Source of the DNA: an uncultured Erysipelotrichaceae bacterium
Lineage (GTDB): Bacteria > Bacillota_I > Bacilli_A > RF39 > UBA660
Assembly (NCBI GenBank): GCA_902795755.1
Contig: CADBMO010000101.1
Coordinates: 1-19,413, forward strand
DNA length: 19,413 nucleotides
Reading direction: 5' to 3'
The stretch's first letter is position 1. Every line of letters starts with the position of its first letter. The translations under genes were made by a program, and so were the position numbers. Positions 6,320 through 14,150 of the stretch are shown here, piece by piece. Under the pieces are notes generated by a model. It was given only the letters and a program-made list of their open reading frames with translations. It was not told the origin of the DNA and did no database searches.

Positions 6320-7798
6320 TCATATACTCCTTTTCATTACTTTTTTAGTTGGTAAATCTACAACTATTGCAGATACATTATCAGCACTTTTATGGTTTAT
6401 TCCTGGTACATAATCAGGCGCATATACAGCTTTTTTAACTATTGTATTTGCATCTGTTTTATTAATGAAGAAATCTTTATAGTTCCTTTCATTTACTAAA
6501 TCAGTAACTCCATCACTTGATAGAATTATTCTCTGTCCGTTGTTTTCAATAATTGAAAAATGAACATTATTAATTCCAAAACCTACCGCTGCAGTTATCC
6601 TATTATTATCAGGGTTTTCTCTTGCTTGCTCATATGATAGCCCATATGATGCTGAATCAAGTGTTGTTAATTCAATTAATTTATCATTTGAATCATCATA
6701 ACTATATATAGTTGAATCACCGACGTTTGATATAATCGTATAATCACCAACTGTAAGTGCTAAAGCAATTGTTGCATAACAATCATCGTAATTGTTTTTA
6801 ATGTAATCACTAATTTGTAATATCAATTCATTTATTTCGCTAGTTAACTTGCTATAATCACTAGCCTTTAAATCTACTTCTGTTTTACTATTAAACCAAT
6901 CTTTAAAACAATTAATGATTTCTGCACTGGCTTTTTCTGCATTTATTGCACCACCTGCGCCATCTGATACAACGTTTAATATGCAATCATCACTTTTTAC
7001 AATTGATAAAACTGCATCTTGTTGTGGCTTTTCAGGGTAATTAACATATCCTCTATCAGTTGCAAGTGATATTTTATTATTTAGTAAAGTACCACTATAT
7101 GAATTACTTAAACTAAAACCATTTACACTAGATAGTAGTCCTTTAGCAGTATTTGATACTTCTTTAACATTTATAGAGCTAAAATCAAACGCTTGCTCAA
7201 GATTTAAAGAACTAATATAAAACTCAGAAATATCATGAATAATTTTTTCTAATTCCATAACAGATCTTGGATCATCATAAATCTGTTTTTTTACTTTATT
7301 TAACGAAATATCCTTAAATCTATCAAGATTTGTTCCAATTAAATAATTTTTTATTAATTTTATCTTATTTCCTTCGTCTATTAAATCCGATTCTATTAAA
7401 CCCATATCAAATAAATTTGGATATACTACATTAATATATTTAAAAAAGTATTTATAAATATTAAGCCTATATTTTTCAGGCATTGTATCATTAACTATTG
7501 AGGTGCAGCATGCATTAAATAAAACCTCTAAATAACCTAACGCAATATCATAATTAAATACTTGCTTATATTTATAAAGTGGTTCTCTAAGATTGATATT
7601 AAATAACTTATAATTATTTGAAAAATATAAAACCACATCATTATCACACGCTTTTATTCTTTCAGTATTCTTAGAACCTAAGGCATATAAATATTTGGAT
7701 ACTGCATCAGTTATGTTATCTGGCATATAATAATCAGGATGGTTTTCCATGGTACCTAGTATTGCCCTATCATACATTTTCTTTAATTCTAATTCCAT
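6320..7798 (-). CDS. PP2C-family Ser/Thr phosphatase with a large unknown N-terminal domain
   Basis: A 492-residue cytoplasmic protein. The C-terminal half (about 235-490) is a PP2C metal-dependent phosphatase: D261 in Q-Q-D-A-V-L, S-D-G-A-G-G at 278-283, I-I-S-N-V-G-D-S-T at 355-363, L-S-S-D-G-V-T-D at 426-433 and A-D-N-V-S-A-I-V-V at 472-480. The metal-binding aspartates are all present, so it is probably active. The first 230 residues are helical-looking and I cannot assign them; there is no membrane segment, unlike SpoIIE, and no kinase domain. The ATG at 7796-7798 is preferred over the GTG at 7807, which lies inside the AGAGGTG ribosome site. The start is 1 bp past the Nudix stop. Confidence 0.87.
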   Translation of the reverse strand: MELELKKMYDRAILGTMENHPDYYMPDNITDAVSKYLYALGSKNTERIKACDNDVVLYFSNNYKLFNINLREPLYKYKQVFNYDIALGYLEVLFNACCTSIVNDTMPEKYRLNIYKYFFKYINVVYPNLFDMGLIESDLIDEGNKIKLIKNYLIGTNLDRFKDISLNKVKKQIYDDPRSVMELEKIIHDISEFYISSLNLEQAFDFSSINVKEVSNTAKGLLSSVNGFSLSNSYSGTLLNNKISLATDRGYVNYPEKPQQDAVLSIVKSDDCILNVVSDGAGGAINAEKASAEIINCFKDWFNSKTEVDLKASDYSKLTSEINELILQISDYIKNNYDDCYATIALALTVGDYTIISNVGDSTIYSYDDSNDKLIELTTLDSASYGLSYEQARENPDNNRITAAVGFGINNVHFSIIENNGQRIILSSDGVTDLVNERNYKDFFINKTDANTIVKKAVYAPDYVPGINHKSADNVSAIVVDLPTKKVMKRSI

Positions 7799-7799
7799 C

Positions 7800-8312
7800 T
7801 TATTCACCTCTTTTTAAATATTCGGTAACAACGTCTATTGTGTCATATATTACATTTTTATTTTTAGCATATTTTATTGAGTTTTTTAATTCTTTTAAAA
7901 CATTATCTTTTTTAATATATAATAATTCAAAATTACCATCTATTTCACTTTGTTCTAAATTAGTTTTATCTAAATTTGGTTTATCATCATTTTTTATTAT
8001 ATAATAATTTGCTGAAAACATGGTATTAGTATCTTTATTAGGAAATGACTTGCAAAAGTATTTTATATTTATAAATGGTTCACTTTTATTAAATAGTATA
8101 TTAATACCCACTTCTTCTTTTACTTCTCTAACAATAGTTTCTTGATCTGTCTCTCCTTTTTTAACATGTCCACCAATTACATGTATTGCACCATTAACCT
8201 TTGCGAGCAAAAACTCATCATTACTATTAATAATTAATACTTTTGCTCTTTTTACAATATTATTTATTTCATTTTCTTTTAAATTATCATCATTGTGTAC
8301 TATTGTTTTCAT
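7800..8312 (-). CDS. Nudix hydrolase
   Basis: A 170-residue protein with a complete Nudix box at residues 48-70: G-x5-E-x7-R-E-V-K-E-E-V-G-I, including the catalytic R-E-x2-E-E. Nudix enzymes hydrolyse nucleoside diphosphates linked to another group; the substrate cannot be read from the sequence. It begins with about 20 charged residues before the first beta strand. The ATG at 8310-8312 has a good AGGTGG. It opens the six-gene run; a TATAAT-like sequence lies about 20 bp before the start, directly after the dacF terminator, but I see no good -35 element. Confidence 0.92.
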   Translation of the reverse strand: MKTIVHNDDNLKENEINNIVKRAKVLIINSNDEFLLAKVNGAIHVIGGHVKKGETDQETIVREVKEEVGINILFNKSEPFINIKYFCKSFPNKDTNTMFSANYYIIKNDDKPNLDKTNLEQSEIDGNFELLYIKKDNVLKELKNSIKYAKNKNVIYDTIDVVTEYLKRGE

Positions 8313-8344
8313 ACAACCACCTAGTATAATTATATCAAAAATAA

Positions 8345-8364
8345 AAAGAGAAATAAATCTCTTT
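8345..8364 (-). terminator. Terminator at the end of dacF
   Basis: A 7-bp stem (8345-8351 with 8358-8364), 6-nt loop, then T-rich on the minus strand. The dacF stop codon (8363-8365) is at the base of the upstream arm. Confidence 0.75.
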
Positions 8365-9550
8365 ACATGTTTCCAGATATAATATTGTTAAATAATCTAT
8401 AATAAAGTGTAAATATATTAGCCTTTTTAACTTCTTCATTTACTATTAGGTTTGTTTTTGATAATGTTTTACCCTTTGACTTTAAGGAAATAGTTCCTAT
8501 GGTTTCTCCCTTTTTTATAGGTAGTTTTATATTGTCTAATTTAATATCATATTTTAAGCCTTTTATCTTTGTACCCTTTTTAACTAATACACTTAAATTA
8601 TCCTTAGTAATAATATTTATTTTTTTATTTTTAGCCTTATTAATTTTCTTATTTAAAACTATGCTACCCTTTTTTATTTCAGTTTGCATATCATAAGAAT
8701 TAAAACCATAATCTAATAACGTTGCCATATTTGAATTTCTACTATTACTTTCTTTTGCTCCCATTATAACCCCTATCAAACGTAAATCACCTTTTTTTGC
8801 TGTTGCGGTTAGACAATATCCAGCTTCTTTTGTATACCCCGTTTTAAGTCCATCTGCACCCTCATAAGTTTTAATCAATTTATTTGTATTTACAAGCCAA
8901 AACTTATTATCAGAATCTTGTCTTAAATAATCTTCATATATTGTTGTGTATTTAAATATTTCTTCATGTTTTACAAGATTTTTAGCCATTATTGCCATAT
9001 CATATGCTGAAGAATAGTGATTTGCCTCATCTAATCCAACAGCGTTTTTAAAATTTGTATCTTTTAATCCAAGTTGTTGAGCTTTTTTATTCATTTTATT
9101 TACGAAGTTTTTCTCAGTACCTGCTATCCTTTCTGCAAATACTATGGTAGCATCATTGGCAGAACCAATTGCAACCGCCTTAAACAAATCCTTAACACTC
9201 ATTTTCTCATTAGGTTGCAAAAATATTTGGGATCCTCCCATACTAGATGCATATTCACTTGCCACTAGTTTTTCATCCCATTTAAGGTTTCCTTCTTCAA
9301 TTGATTCCATTATAAGTAACATACTCATAATCTTCGTCATAGATGCTGGTGCAAATCTTTCATGAACATTTTTTTCATATAAAACCTTACCAGTTGTTGC
9401 ATCAATTAGTATTGCACTTTTTCCATCTGATAACAAACCACTTTCACTTTCTTTTGCATCATCTTTAATCGTTGTTGTACTTTTATCTATTGCAAAACAA
9501 ACTGGTAAGAATAAAAACATTGCAATAAGAAAAAGACATATTTTTTTCAA
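8363..9550 (-). CDS. dacF: D-alanyl-D-alanine carboxypeptidase (DacF/PBP5-like)
   Basis: A 395-residue exported low-molecular-weight penicillin-binding protein that trims the terminal D-Ala from peptidoglycan stem peptides. It has an N-terminal signal peptide (M-K-K, a hydrophobic core, cleavage near C-F-A at about residue 20). The three active-site motifs are S70-M-T-K73, S-A-N at 130-132 and K-T-G at 236-238. A C-terminal beta domain follows, then a short amphipathic segment (N-I-F-T-L-Y-Y-R-L-F) typical of membrane anchoring. The TTG at 9548-9550 is preferred, with AGAGG at 8-nt spacing; the GTG three codons earlier lies against the ribosome site. B. subtilis dacF adjoins spoIIAA; here six genes intervene, so the dacF assignment over dacA is an inference. 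Confidence 0.88.
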   Translation of the reverse strand: MKKICLFLIAMFLFLPVCFAIDKSTTTIKDDAKESESGLLSDGKSAILIDATTGKVLYEKNVHERFAPASMTKIMSMLLIMESIEEGNLKWDEKLVASEYASSMGGSQIFLQPNEKMSVKDLFKAVAIGSANDATIVFAERIAGTEKNFVNKMNKKAQQLGLKDTNFKNAVGLDEANHYSSAYDMAIMAKNLVKHEEIFKYTTIYEDYLRQDSDNKFWLVNTNKLIKTYEGADGLKTGYTKEAGYCLTATAKKGDLRLIGVIMGAKESNSRNSNMATLLDYGFNSYDMQTEIKKGSIVLNKKINKAKNKKINIITKDNLSVLVKKGTKIKGLKYDIKLDNIKLPIKKGETIGTISLKSKGKTLSKTNLIVNEEVKKANIFTLYYRLFNNIISGNM

Positions 9551-9628
9551 TTTAAACACCTCTATTAAAAAATATGTCTTTATTTATTATTTATACTATT
9601 TTTTCTTCTTTAATCTTAATAATTTCTT

Positions 9629-10134
9629 TTAAATATCCTCCATAACTTTATCATCAACTTTTTTGATTTTTAATGGATCATTTATAATAGTAATTTTATT
9701 GTAACTAAATCCATAAACATAAGATTCTAAAGAGGCACATTCAATCTTATTATCTATAACATTTAATATTATGTATCGTCTACCTTCATACTCAATAGTA
9801 TCTTTTTCATAACAACACACCTATAACCATCACTATCTACCTTAATAATAAAAAAATATCTATTGCTACTTTCATCACCACGATGTATTGATATGACATT
9901 ATTTAATTTTATATCCATACTTGTTTTATATGAATCAACAAACATTTTTACTTCTTTTTTAAACGAATTATCTTCACAAATTATAATTGATCTATAAATA
10001 CTATCTAATAATATATCAAAATCTTCTTTACGAATTCTTTCTTTTACTTTATCAACATCTCTTTCATTTATAGTTACTAAATTATGTTTTAGTGCTCTAT
10101 CTGAATCAAAGTTCCTATATTTTTGACTATACAA
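9629..10134 (-). pseudogene. Two overlapping frames, probably one unknown gene split by a -1 frame shift
   Basis: The first frame (10134-9769) gives 121 residues from a TTG; the second (to 9629) gives a further part reading D-T-I-E-Y-E-G-R-R-Y-I-I-L-N-V. They overlap by about 50 bp, and the join falls at a five-A run (G-AAA-AAG on the minus strand). Reading one base back there, or one more A in the run, gives a single product M-K-K-D-T-I-E-Y-E-G-R-R-Y running to the end at 9629. I recognise no family; the C-terminal part looks like a small beta domain. The 5' end is also weak: no ribosome site precedes the TTG, and the frame stays open about 40 bp further upstream, into the ssb terminator, without a normal start. 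A decayed gene, a sequencing indel, programmed slippage, or two separate genes are all possible. Confidence 0.5.
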
Positions 10135-10168
10135 AATATATTCATAATTTTCACCAAATTCAACAAAA

Positions 10169-10187
10169 AAGCAGATTTAATCTGCTT
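10169..10187 (-). terminator. Terminator at the end of ssb
   Basis: A 7-bp stem (10169-10175 with 10181-10187) is followed on the minus strand by six T. The ssb stop codon (10177-10179) lies in the 5-nt loop. Confidence 0.8.
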
Positions 10188-10515
10188 CTTCTTTTTTCTT
10201 ACTTGATAAAAAAGTTACTTTTTCACCAATTACTTCCATAACTTGTTTAGATTTTTCATCTTCAGTTTCATACTTTCTAGTTTGAAGTCTTCCTTTAATA
10301 CCAACCAAGTCACCTTTTTTGCAGTATTCACTAGTAGATTCAGCAACACCACTCCATAAATAGCAGTCAATGAAATCAGTATCATATTCACCATTTACGT
10401 TTTTAAAGCTTCTTGGTACAGCAAGTGTTATTCTAGTAACGTTTTTACCCGTATCAGTTTTCTTTAATTCTGGGTCTTTAGTTAACCTACCAATTACCAC
10501 TAATTGATTTAACAT
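10177..10515 (-). CDS. ssb: Single-stranded DNA-binding protein, short SsbB-like form
   Basis: A 112-residue OB-fold SSB. The family start M-L-N-Q-L-V-V-I-G-R-L-T-K-D-P-E-L is followed by V-T-R-I-T-L-A-V-P-R-S-F-K-N, F-I-D-C-Y-L-W and K-G-D-L-V-G-I-K-G-R-L-Q-T-R. It ends in K-K-K-E-E-A-D and has no acidic D-D-x-I-P-F tip, the tail by which the main replicative SSB recruits partners. In length and ending it matches B. subtilis SsbB, the competence-linked paralogue. The ATG at 10513-10515 has AAAGGAG upstream; an in-frame start six codons earlier overlaps that site. The gene is monocistronic, between two terminators, and not beside rpsF/rpsR where the main ssb usually is. Confidence 0.92.
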   Translation of the reverse strand: MLNQLVVIGRLTKDPELKKTDTGKNVTRITLAVPRSFKNVNGEYDTDFIDCYLWSGVAESTSEYCKKGDLVGIKGRLQTRKYETEDEKSKQVMEVIGEKVTFLSSKKKEEAD

Positions 10516-10575
10516 ATTTATCTCTCCTTTCAAGACAAATATATCTTTTTTTTATTAATTGATAAAAACATAATA

Positions 10576-10604
10576 ATTATGATACTGAATATTTTTAATT
10601 GTAA
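10576..10604 (-). promoter_or_regulatory. Weak candidate promoter for ssb, inside an inverted repeat
   Basis: TTACAA (10599-10604), 17-nt spacer, CATAAT (10576-10581). A 10-bp inverted repeat (10570-10579 and 10602-10611) overlaps both elements and might be an operator. The -35 match is poor and the DNA very AT-rich. The rest of the 10534-10694 gap holds only the suf terminator. Confidence 0.28.
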
Positions 10605-10631
10605 TTATTATTATATGGTGTGTTAAATATG

Positions 10632-10661
10632 AAAAACTACACATTTTTAAGTGTAGTTTTT
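10632..10661. terminator. Strong terminator after the suf operon
   Basis: A perfect 11-bp stem (10632-10642 with 10651-10661), 8-nt loop, A-run on one side and T-run on the other. It lies about 35 bp past the sufB stop and isolates the suf operon from ssb. Confidence 0.9.
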
Positions 10662-10694
10662 TTATTTTAATAAAACAAACATCAAATAATGACA

Positions 10695-12029
10695 TTATCT
10701 TTTACATACTATATTATTATCGCCTTTTAGTAGTTGATTTAATTCAACCGCGTATTCTAGCGGTAATTCTTCTTTAAAAGCATCAATAAATCCTAGAATT
10801 AATAATTCTTCTGCTTTTTGTTCATCAATTCCTCTACTCATTAAATAAAACAATTCATTTGGATCTATTTTAGATACGGTAGCTTCATGCTCTAAATAGC
10901 TTGTTTTATTATTACATATATTTGTTGGAAAAGTATCACTTTTTGACTTTTTATCTAAAAGAATAGTATCACACTTTACGTTTGCATAAGAATTGGTTGC
11001 GTTCTTTGTTATTTTAACAAGTCCTCGATATGATGCATTACCACCGCCTCTAGCAATTGATTTAGATAATATATTACTTTTCGTATTTTTTCCAATATGA
11101 ATCATTTTGGCACCTGTATCTTGTATTTGATTCTTATCAGCTAGCGCTATTGTTGTACAACTTCCCTTTGCATAATCTCCTTTAAGTACACATGCTGGAT
11201 ATTTCATAGTTACTTTTGAACCGATATTACCGTCAATCCATTCCATGGTACCGTTTTCTTCAACCAACGCTCTTTTGGTTACTAAATTATATACGTTATT
11301 TGCCCAGTTTTGAATAGTGGTATATCTACATTTAGAATTTTTACCAACAAATATTTCAACAACTGCAGCGTGTAAAGAATCCGATGTATAAGAAGGAGCC
11401 GTACATCCTTCTATATAGTGTAAATCACTATCATCATCAACTATTATTAACGTTCTTTCAAACTGACCCATATCTTTTGAATCTATTCTAAAATAGCTTT
11501 GTAGTGGTCTATCTAATTTAGTGTGTGGTGGGACGTATATAAAAGTACCACCAGACCATACAGCAGAATTTAATGCTGCAAATTTATTATCATCACATTT
11601 AACAAGTGTTCCAAAATACTTTTTAAATATTTCTGGATACTTTTTTAAAGCGGTATCAGTATCTAAAAAAATAACGTTTTTTTCTTTTAATACTTCTAAC
11701 ATATTGTGATATAAACCTTCACTTTCATATTGAACGTGCATACCACCTAAGTATTCATCTTCTGCTTTTTTTAAACCAATATCCTCAAATGTCTCTTTTA
11801 CGTTTTTATCTATCTTATTCCAATTGCTACCAACGTCATCATATACTTTTTTATAATATCTAATATTATCTAGATTTAATTTTATTGATGGACCAAATGA
11901 AGGCATTTTCATGTTTTTAAAAACTTTATATGAATCACATCTATATTTCGTCATCCAACTAGGTTCTTGCTTTATTCTTGATATTTCTTTTACCTTTGAT
12001 AAATCTAGACCTTTTTCAAATGTCTTCAT
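10695..12029 (-). CDS. sufB: Fe-S cluster assembly scaffold SufB
   Basis: A 444-residue SufB, close to the usual 465. With SufC and SufD it forms the scaffold on which iron-sulfur clusters are built. Visible marks: F-G-P in the N-terminal region, the Y-V-P-P-H-T segment (165-170), D-L-H-Y-I-E-G-C-T-A-P (202-212), A-R-G-G-G-N-A-S-Y-R-G (326-336), the cluster or sulfur-acceptor-region Cys353 in K-C-D-T-I-L-L-D, S-D-T-F-P, Y-L-E-H-E-A-T-V-S-K-I (378-388) and the C-terminal L-F-Y-L-M-S-R-G-I. The ATG at 12027-12029 follows AAAGGATGATTTAA. It is the last gene of the operon, before a strong terminator. SufB is complete while SufD in the same operon is half-size. Confidence 0.97.
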   Translation of the reverse strand: MKTFEKGLDLSKVKEISRIKQEPSWMTKYRCDSYKVFKNMKMPSFGPSIKLNLDNIRYYKKVYDDVGSNWNKIDKNVKETFEDIGLKKAEDEYLGGMHVQYESEGLYHNMLEVLKEKNVIFLDTDTALKKYPEIFKKYFGTLVKCDDNKFAALNSAVWSGGTFIYVPPHTKLDRPLQSYFRIDSKDMGQFERTLIIVDDDSDLHYIEGCTAPSYTSDSLHAAVVEIFVGKNSKCRYTTIQNWANNVYNLVTKRALVEENGTMEWIDGNIGSKVTMKYPACVLKGDYAKGSCTTIALADKNQIQDTGAKMIHIGKNTKSNILSKSIARGGGNASYRGLVKITKNATNSYANVKCDTILLDKKSKSDTFPTNICNNKTSYLEHEATVSKIDPNELFYLMSRGIDEQKAEELLILGFIDAFKEELPLEYAVELNQLLKGDNNIVCKR

Positions 12030-12043
12030 TTAAATCATCCTTT

Positions 12044-12505
12044 CTACTTAATATATTTTCTATTTTGTTTTTTTCTTAAATTTTCCTTTTCATCTTCATC
12101 CATAAAAGTCCAATTTAAACATGTTTCTTTATCTTTGTTGTATTCAGTTAAATAATCTTGTACCTCTTTTTTTGTATAAAAATCCAATACATCAGGAAAC
12201 AAAGTTTTAACATCGTGAACCGAGTAACAATAAACCTCGTTATATTTTAAAACACCATCATTAAGTGCCTTTTTTGCATCTTTTAAGCTTTCAAATACCT
12301 TATATGGTATTATTGTTGTTCTATTACTTATTTTATCTACAAAAATCGGATAATCTATATCAAAAGAAGTTTCCAATACAAATCCCATTGCAAAATCTAC
12401 AAATACTGGAACACTTTCTCCCTCAATAAACTTTCCTAATCCTACCATTTTATCATCATTACTTATAAATTTTACTTTACTATTTTTCTTTTTCTTAAAC
12501 CTCAT
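12044..12505 (-). CDS. Hypothetical protein in the suf operon (between sufU and sufB)
   Basis: I do not recognise this family. It is a 153-residue soluble protein with very basic ends (R-F-K-K-K-K at the start, R-K-K-Q-N-R-K at the end). The middle is mixed alpha/beta, including V-P-V-F-V-D-F-A-M-G-F-V-L-E and I-P-Y-K-V-F-E-S-L-K-D-A-K-K-A-L. It has two cysteines, in E-V-Y-C-Y-S and K-E-T-C-L-N-W, not arranged as a known cluster ligand motif. Only 7 bp separate it from the sufU stop and 14 bp from the sufB start, so it is co-transcribed with them. The ATG at 12503-12505 has AAGGAAAA, rather distant, inside the end of sufU. A role in Fe-S assembly is inferred from position alone. Confidence 0.8.
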   Translation of the reverse strand: MRFKKKKNSKVKFISNDDKMVGLGKFIEGESVPVFVDFAMGFVLETSFDIDYPIFVDKISNRTTIIPYKVFESLKDAKKALNDGVLKYNEVYCYSVHDVKTLFPDVLDFYTKKEVQDYLTEYNKDKETCLNWTFMDEDEKENLRKKQNRKYIK

Positions 12506-12512
12506 TAATCTA

Positions 12513-12932
12513 TCATTTTCCTTCCAATACTTTTTCTAATCCCTCATATGGTAATAACGCACATTTTTTTCTATTTGGTTGCTTATATATTTCATCATAT
12601 ACATTAGCATCACCAAGTACGTTTTTATCATACTCTTTCTCATCAATCATGTTTTTATAATTATCAATTATTTCTTTAGCTTCTTTTATACTCTTACCTT
12701 TTATCATTTCAGTTAATATTGATGCAGAAGATGTTGAAATAGCACAAGCCTCTCCATCAAAACGAGCATCTTCTATTATTCCATTATTAATTTTATATTC
12801 AAACGTTAAATTATCAATACAAGTTTTACTATTCATGTTTACCTTTTTATATGATTTATCATCAGTAAGTCCCTTGTTTAAGGGATTCTGATAATGTTCA
12901 ATCATAATACTTCTTTTTAAATGCTCATCCAT
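12513..12932 (-). CDS. sufU: Sulfur transfer protein SufU
   Basis: A 139-residue SufU, the zinc-bound sulfur acceptor of Gram-positive SUF systems that takes persulfide sulfur from SufS and passes it to SufBCD. The zinc/sulfur ligands are in place: C38-I-D40, C63 in G-E-A-C-A-I-S, and C124 in R-K-K-C-A-L-L-P. The usual C-G-D reads C-I-D here. The N-terminal I-M-I-E-H-Y-Q-N-P-L-N-K-G is typical of IscU/SufU folds, and the M-I-K-G-K-S stretch follows the second cysteine. The ATG at 12930-12932 follows AGGAGG. It lies 9 bp after the sufS stop. It ends with TGA, showing TGA is a stop here. Confidence 0.95.
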   Translation of the reverse strand: MDEHLKRSIMIEHYQNPLNKGLTDDKSYKKVNMNSKTCIDNLTFEYKINNGIIEDARFDGEACAISTSSASILTEMIKGKSIKEAKEIIDNYKNMIDEKEYDKNVLGDANVYDEIYKQPNRKKCALLPYEGLEKVLEGK

Positions 12933-12941
12933 ATTAACCTC

Positions 12942-14138
12942 CTATAATGATTCATATAGTATATTATCATTATCTAGTGCTTTAACTAGTTTATCAATAT
13001 CTTCTTTAGTATTATAAAAGTATAAACTAACCCTTATTGTGTTTTTAACTCCTAATACTTCTGATAATATTTTTGCACAATGTTCGCCTACTCTTACGCA
13101 TATATTTTTTTTATTTAAATATGCTGCAACATCTTGTGCAAATACATTTTTTACATTAAATGTAATTATTCCGTTTTCAATATTCTTATTATATATATCA
13201 ATGTTTTTCAAATCTTTCATTTTATTTATTGCGTATTTTTTTAAATCAACCTCATATTTATGAATATTATTTAATCCAAGTTCGTTTAAATAATCTATTG
13301 CTTTTTCAAAGCCTAAAATACCAGATAAATTTAGTGTACCAGCTTCTAATCTTTCAGGTAAATCTTTATATTCTATATTGCCTAAACTATCAAAAGATGC
13401 ATTCATACCACCACCTAGTATAAGTGGTTTTACTTTTGATAAGTATTTTTCTTTTCCATATAATATACCAACCCCAGTAGGGCCTAGCATCTTATGTGCT
13501 GAAAAGGTTAAAAAGTCAACGTCTAAATCTTTTACATCAACTATCTCATGTGGTACACTTTGTGCACCATCTACTAAAACTATTATCCCTTGCTTATGGG
13601 CATATTCTACTATTTCTTTAATTGGTCTTACATCACCTATTACGTTAGTAATATGTGAAAGTGCAATAACCTTAGTTTTTTTAGTAATCGCTTTTTTTAC
13701 ATTATTTAATGACAAAGATAAATCATCTTCTAAATCAATATATTTTATTATTGCACCATTTTTACTTGCAATATCAAACCAAGGTAATATTAATGCGGCA
13801 TGTTCTGCTTTTGTTGTTAAAACCTCATCTCCGGATGATAAATAATCTTTGAAAAAACCCTTTATAATTATATTTAAGCTTTCGGTTGCACCACTAGTAA
13901 AAATTATTTCTTCTTTTTTATCAGCGTTTATAAAGCACTTTACTTTTTCTCTTACATTATCTAATTTTTCATCAACTATTCTTGATAAATTATAATCACC
14001 ACGATGTGCATTTACTGGATATTTTAAATAATAGCTACTAACCTCATCTGAAACACTTTTTGGTTTTAAAGTGGTTGCAGCATTATCTAAATAAACAATA
14101 CCACTATTTAAAATTGGAAAATCTTTATTGAAATCCAT
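12942..14138 (-). CDS. sufS: Cysteine desulfurase SufS
   Basis: A 398-residue PLP-dependent class V aminotransferase-fold enzyme that removes sulfur from cysteine as a persulfide and hands it to SufU. It begins F-P-I-L-N-S-G-I-V-Y-L-D-N-A-A-T-T. Substrate and cofactor residues are visible: N-A-H-R-G-D (44-49), T-S-G-A-T-E-S (81-87), E-H-A-A (112-115), D-G-A-Q (190-193), and the PLP lysine Lys216 in S-A-H-K-M-L-G-P-T-G-V-G. The active-site cysteine is Cys354 in R-V-G-E-H-C-A. The length is normal. The ATG at 14136-14138 follows an excellent AGGAGGTGAT at 4-nt spacing; the start three codons earlier lies within it. Confidence 0.97.
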   Translation of the reverse strand: MDFNKDFPILNSGIVYLDNAATTLKPKSVSDEVSSYYLKYPVNAHRGDYNLSRIVDEKLDNVREKVKCFINADKKEEIIFTSGATESLNIIIKGFFKDYLSSGDEVLTTKAEHAALILPWFDIASKNGAIIKYIDLEDDLSLSLNNVKKAITKKTKVIALSHITNVIGDVRPIKEIVEYAHKQGIIVLVDGAQSVPHEIVDVKDLDVDFLTFSAHKMLGPTGVGILYGKEKYLSKVKPLILGGGMNASFDSLGNIEYKDLPERLEAGTLNLSGILGFEKAIDYLNELGLNNIHKYEVDLKKYAINKMKDLKNIDIYNKNIENGIITFNVKNVFAQDVAAYLNKKNICVRVGEHCAKILSEVLGVKNTIRVSLYFYNTKEDIDKLVKALDNDNILYESL

Positions 14139-14150
14139 ATATATCACCTC

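Noticed and set aside
9570..9596. GTATA-15-CATATTT as a forespore promoter for dacF
   Set aside because: The predicted transcription start would fall within the AGAGG ribosome site, leaving no usable leader.
10570..10611. Inverted repeat upstream of ssb as a firm operator
   Set aside because: It is made almost wholly of A and T and could arise by chance; kept only as a note on the weak promoter.
12513..12515. Use of TGA as tryptophan, as in Mollicutes
   Set aside because: SufU ends at TGA at its normal C-terminal length, and Trp residues in conserved positions (for example Q-W-H-P-E-K) are TGG, so the standard code is used.
13378..13845. A 155-residue plus-strand reading frame
   Set aside because: It lies wholly antisense to the well-supported sufS gene and has no ribosome site or recognisable protein; it is a shadow. 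The other plus-strand frames beyond 335 are of the same kind.
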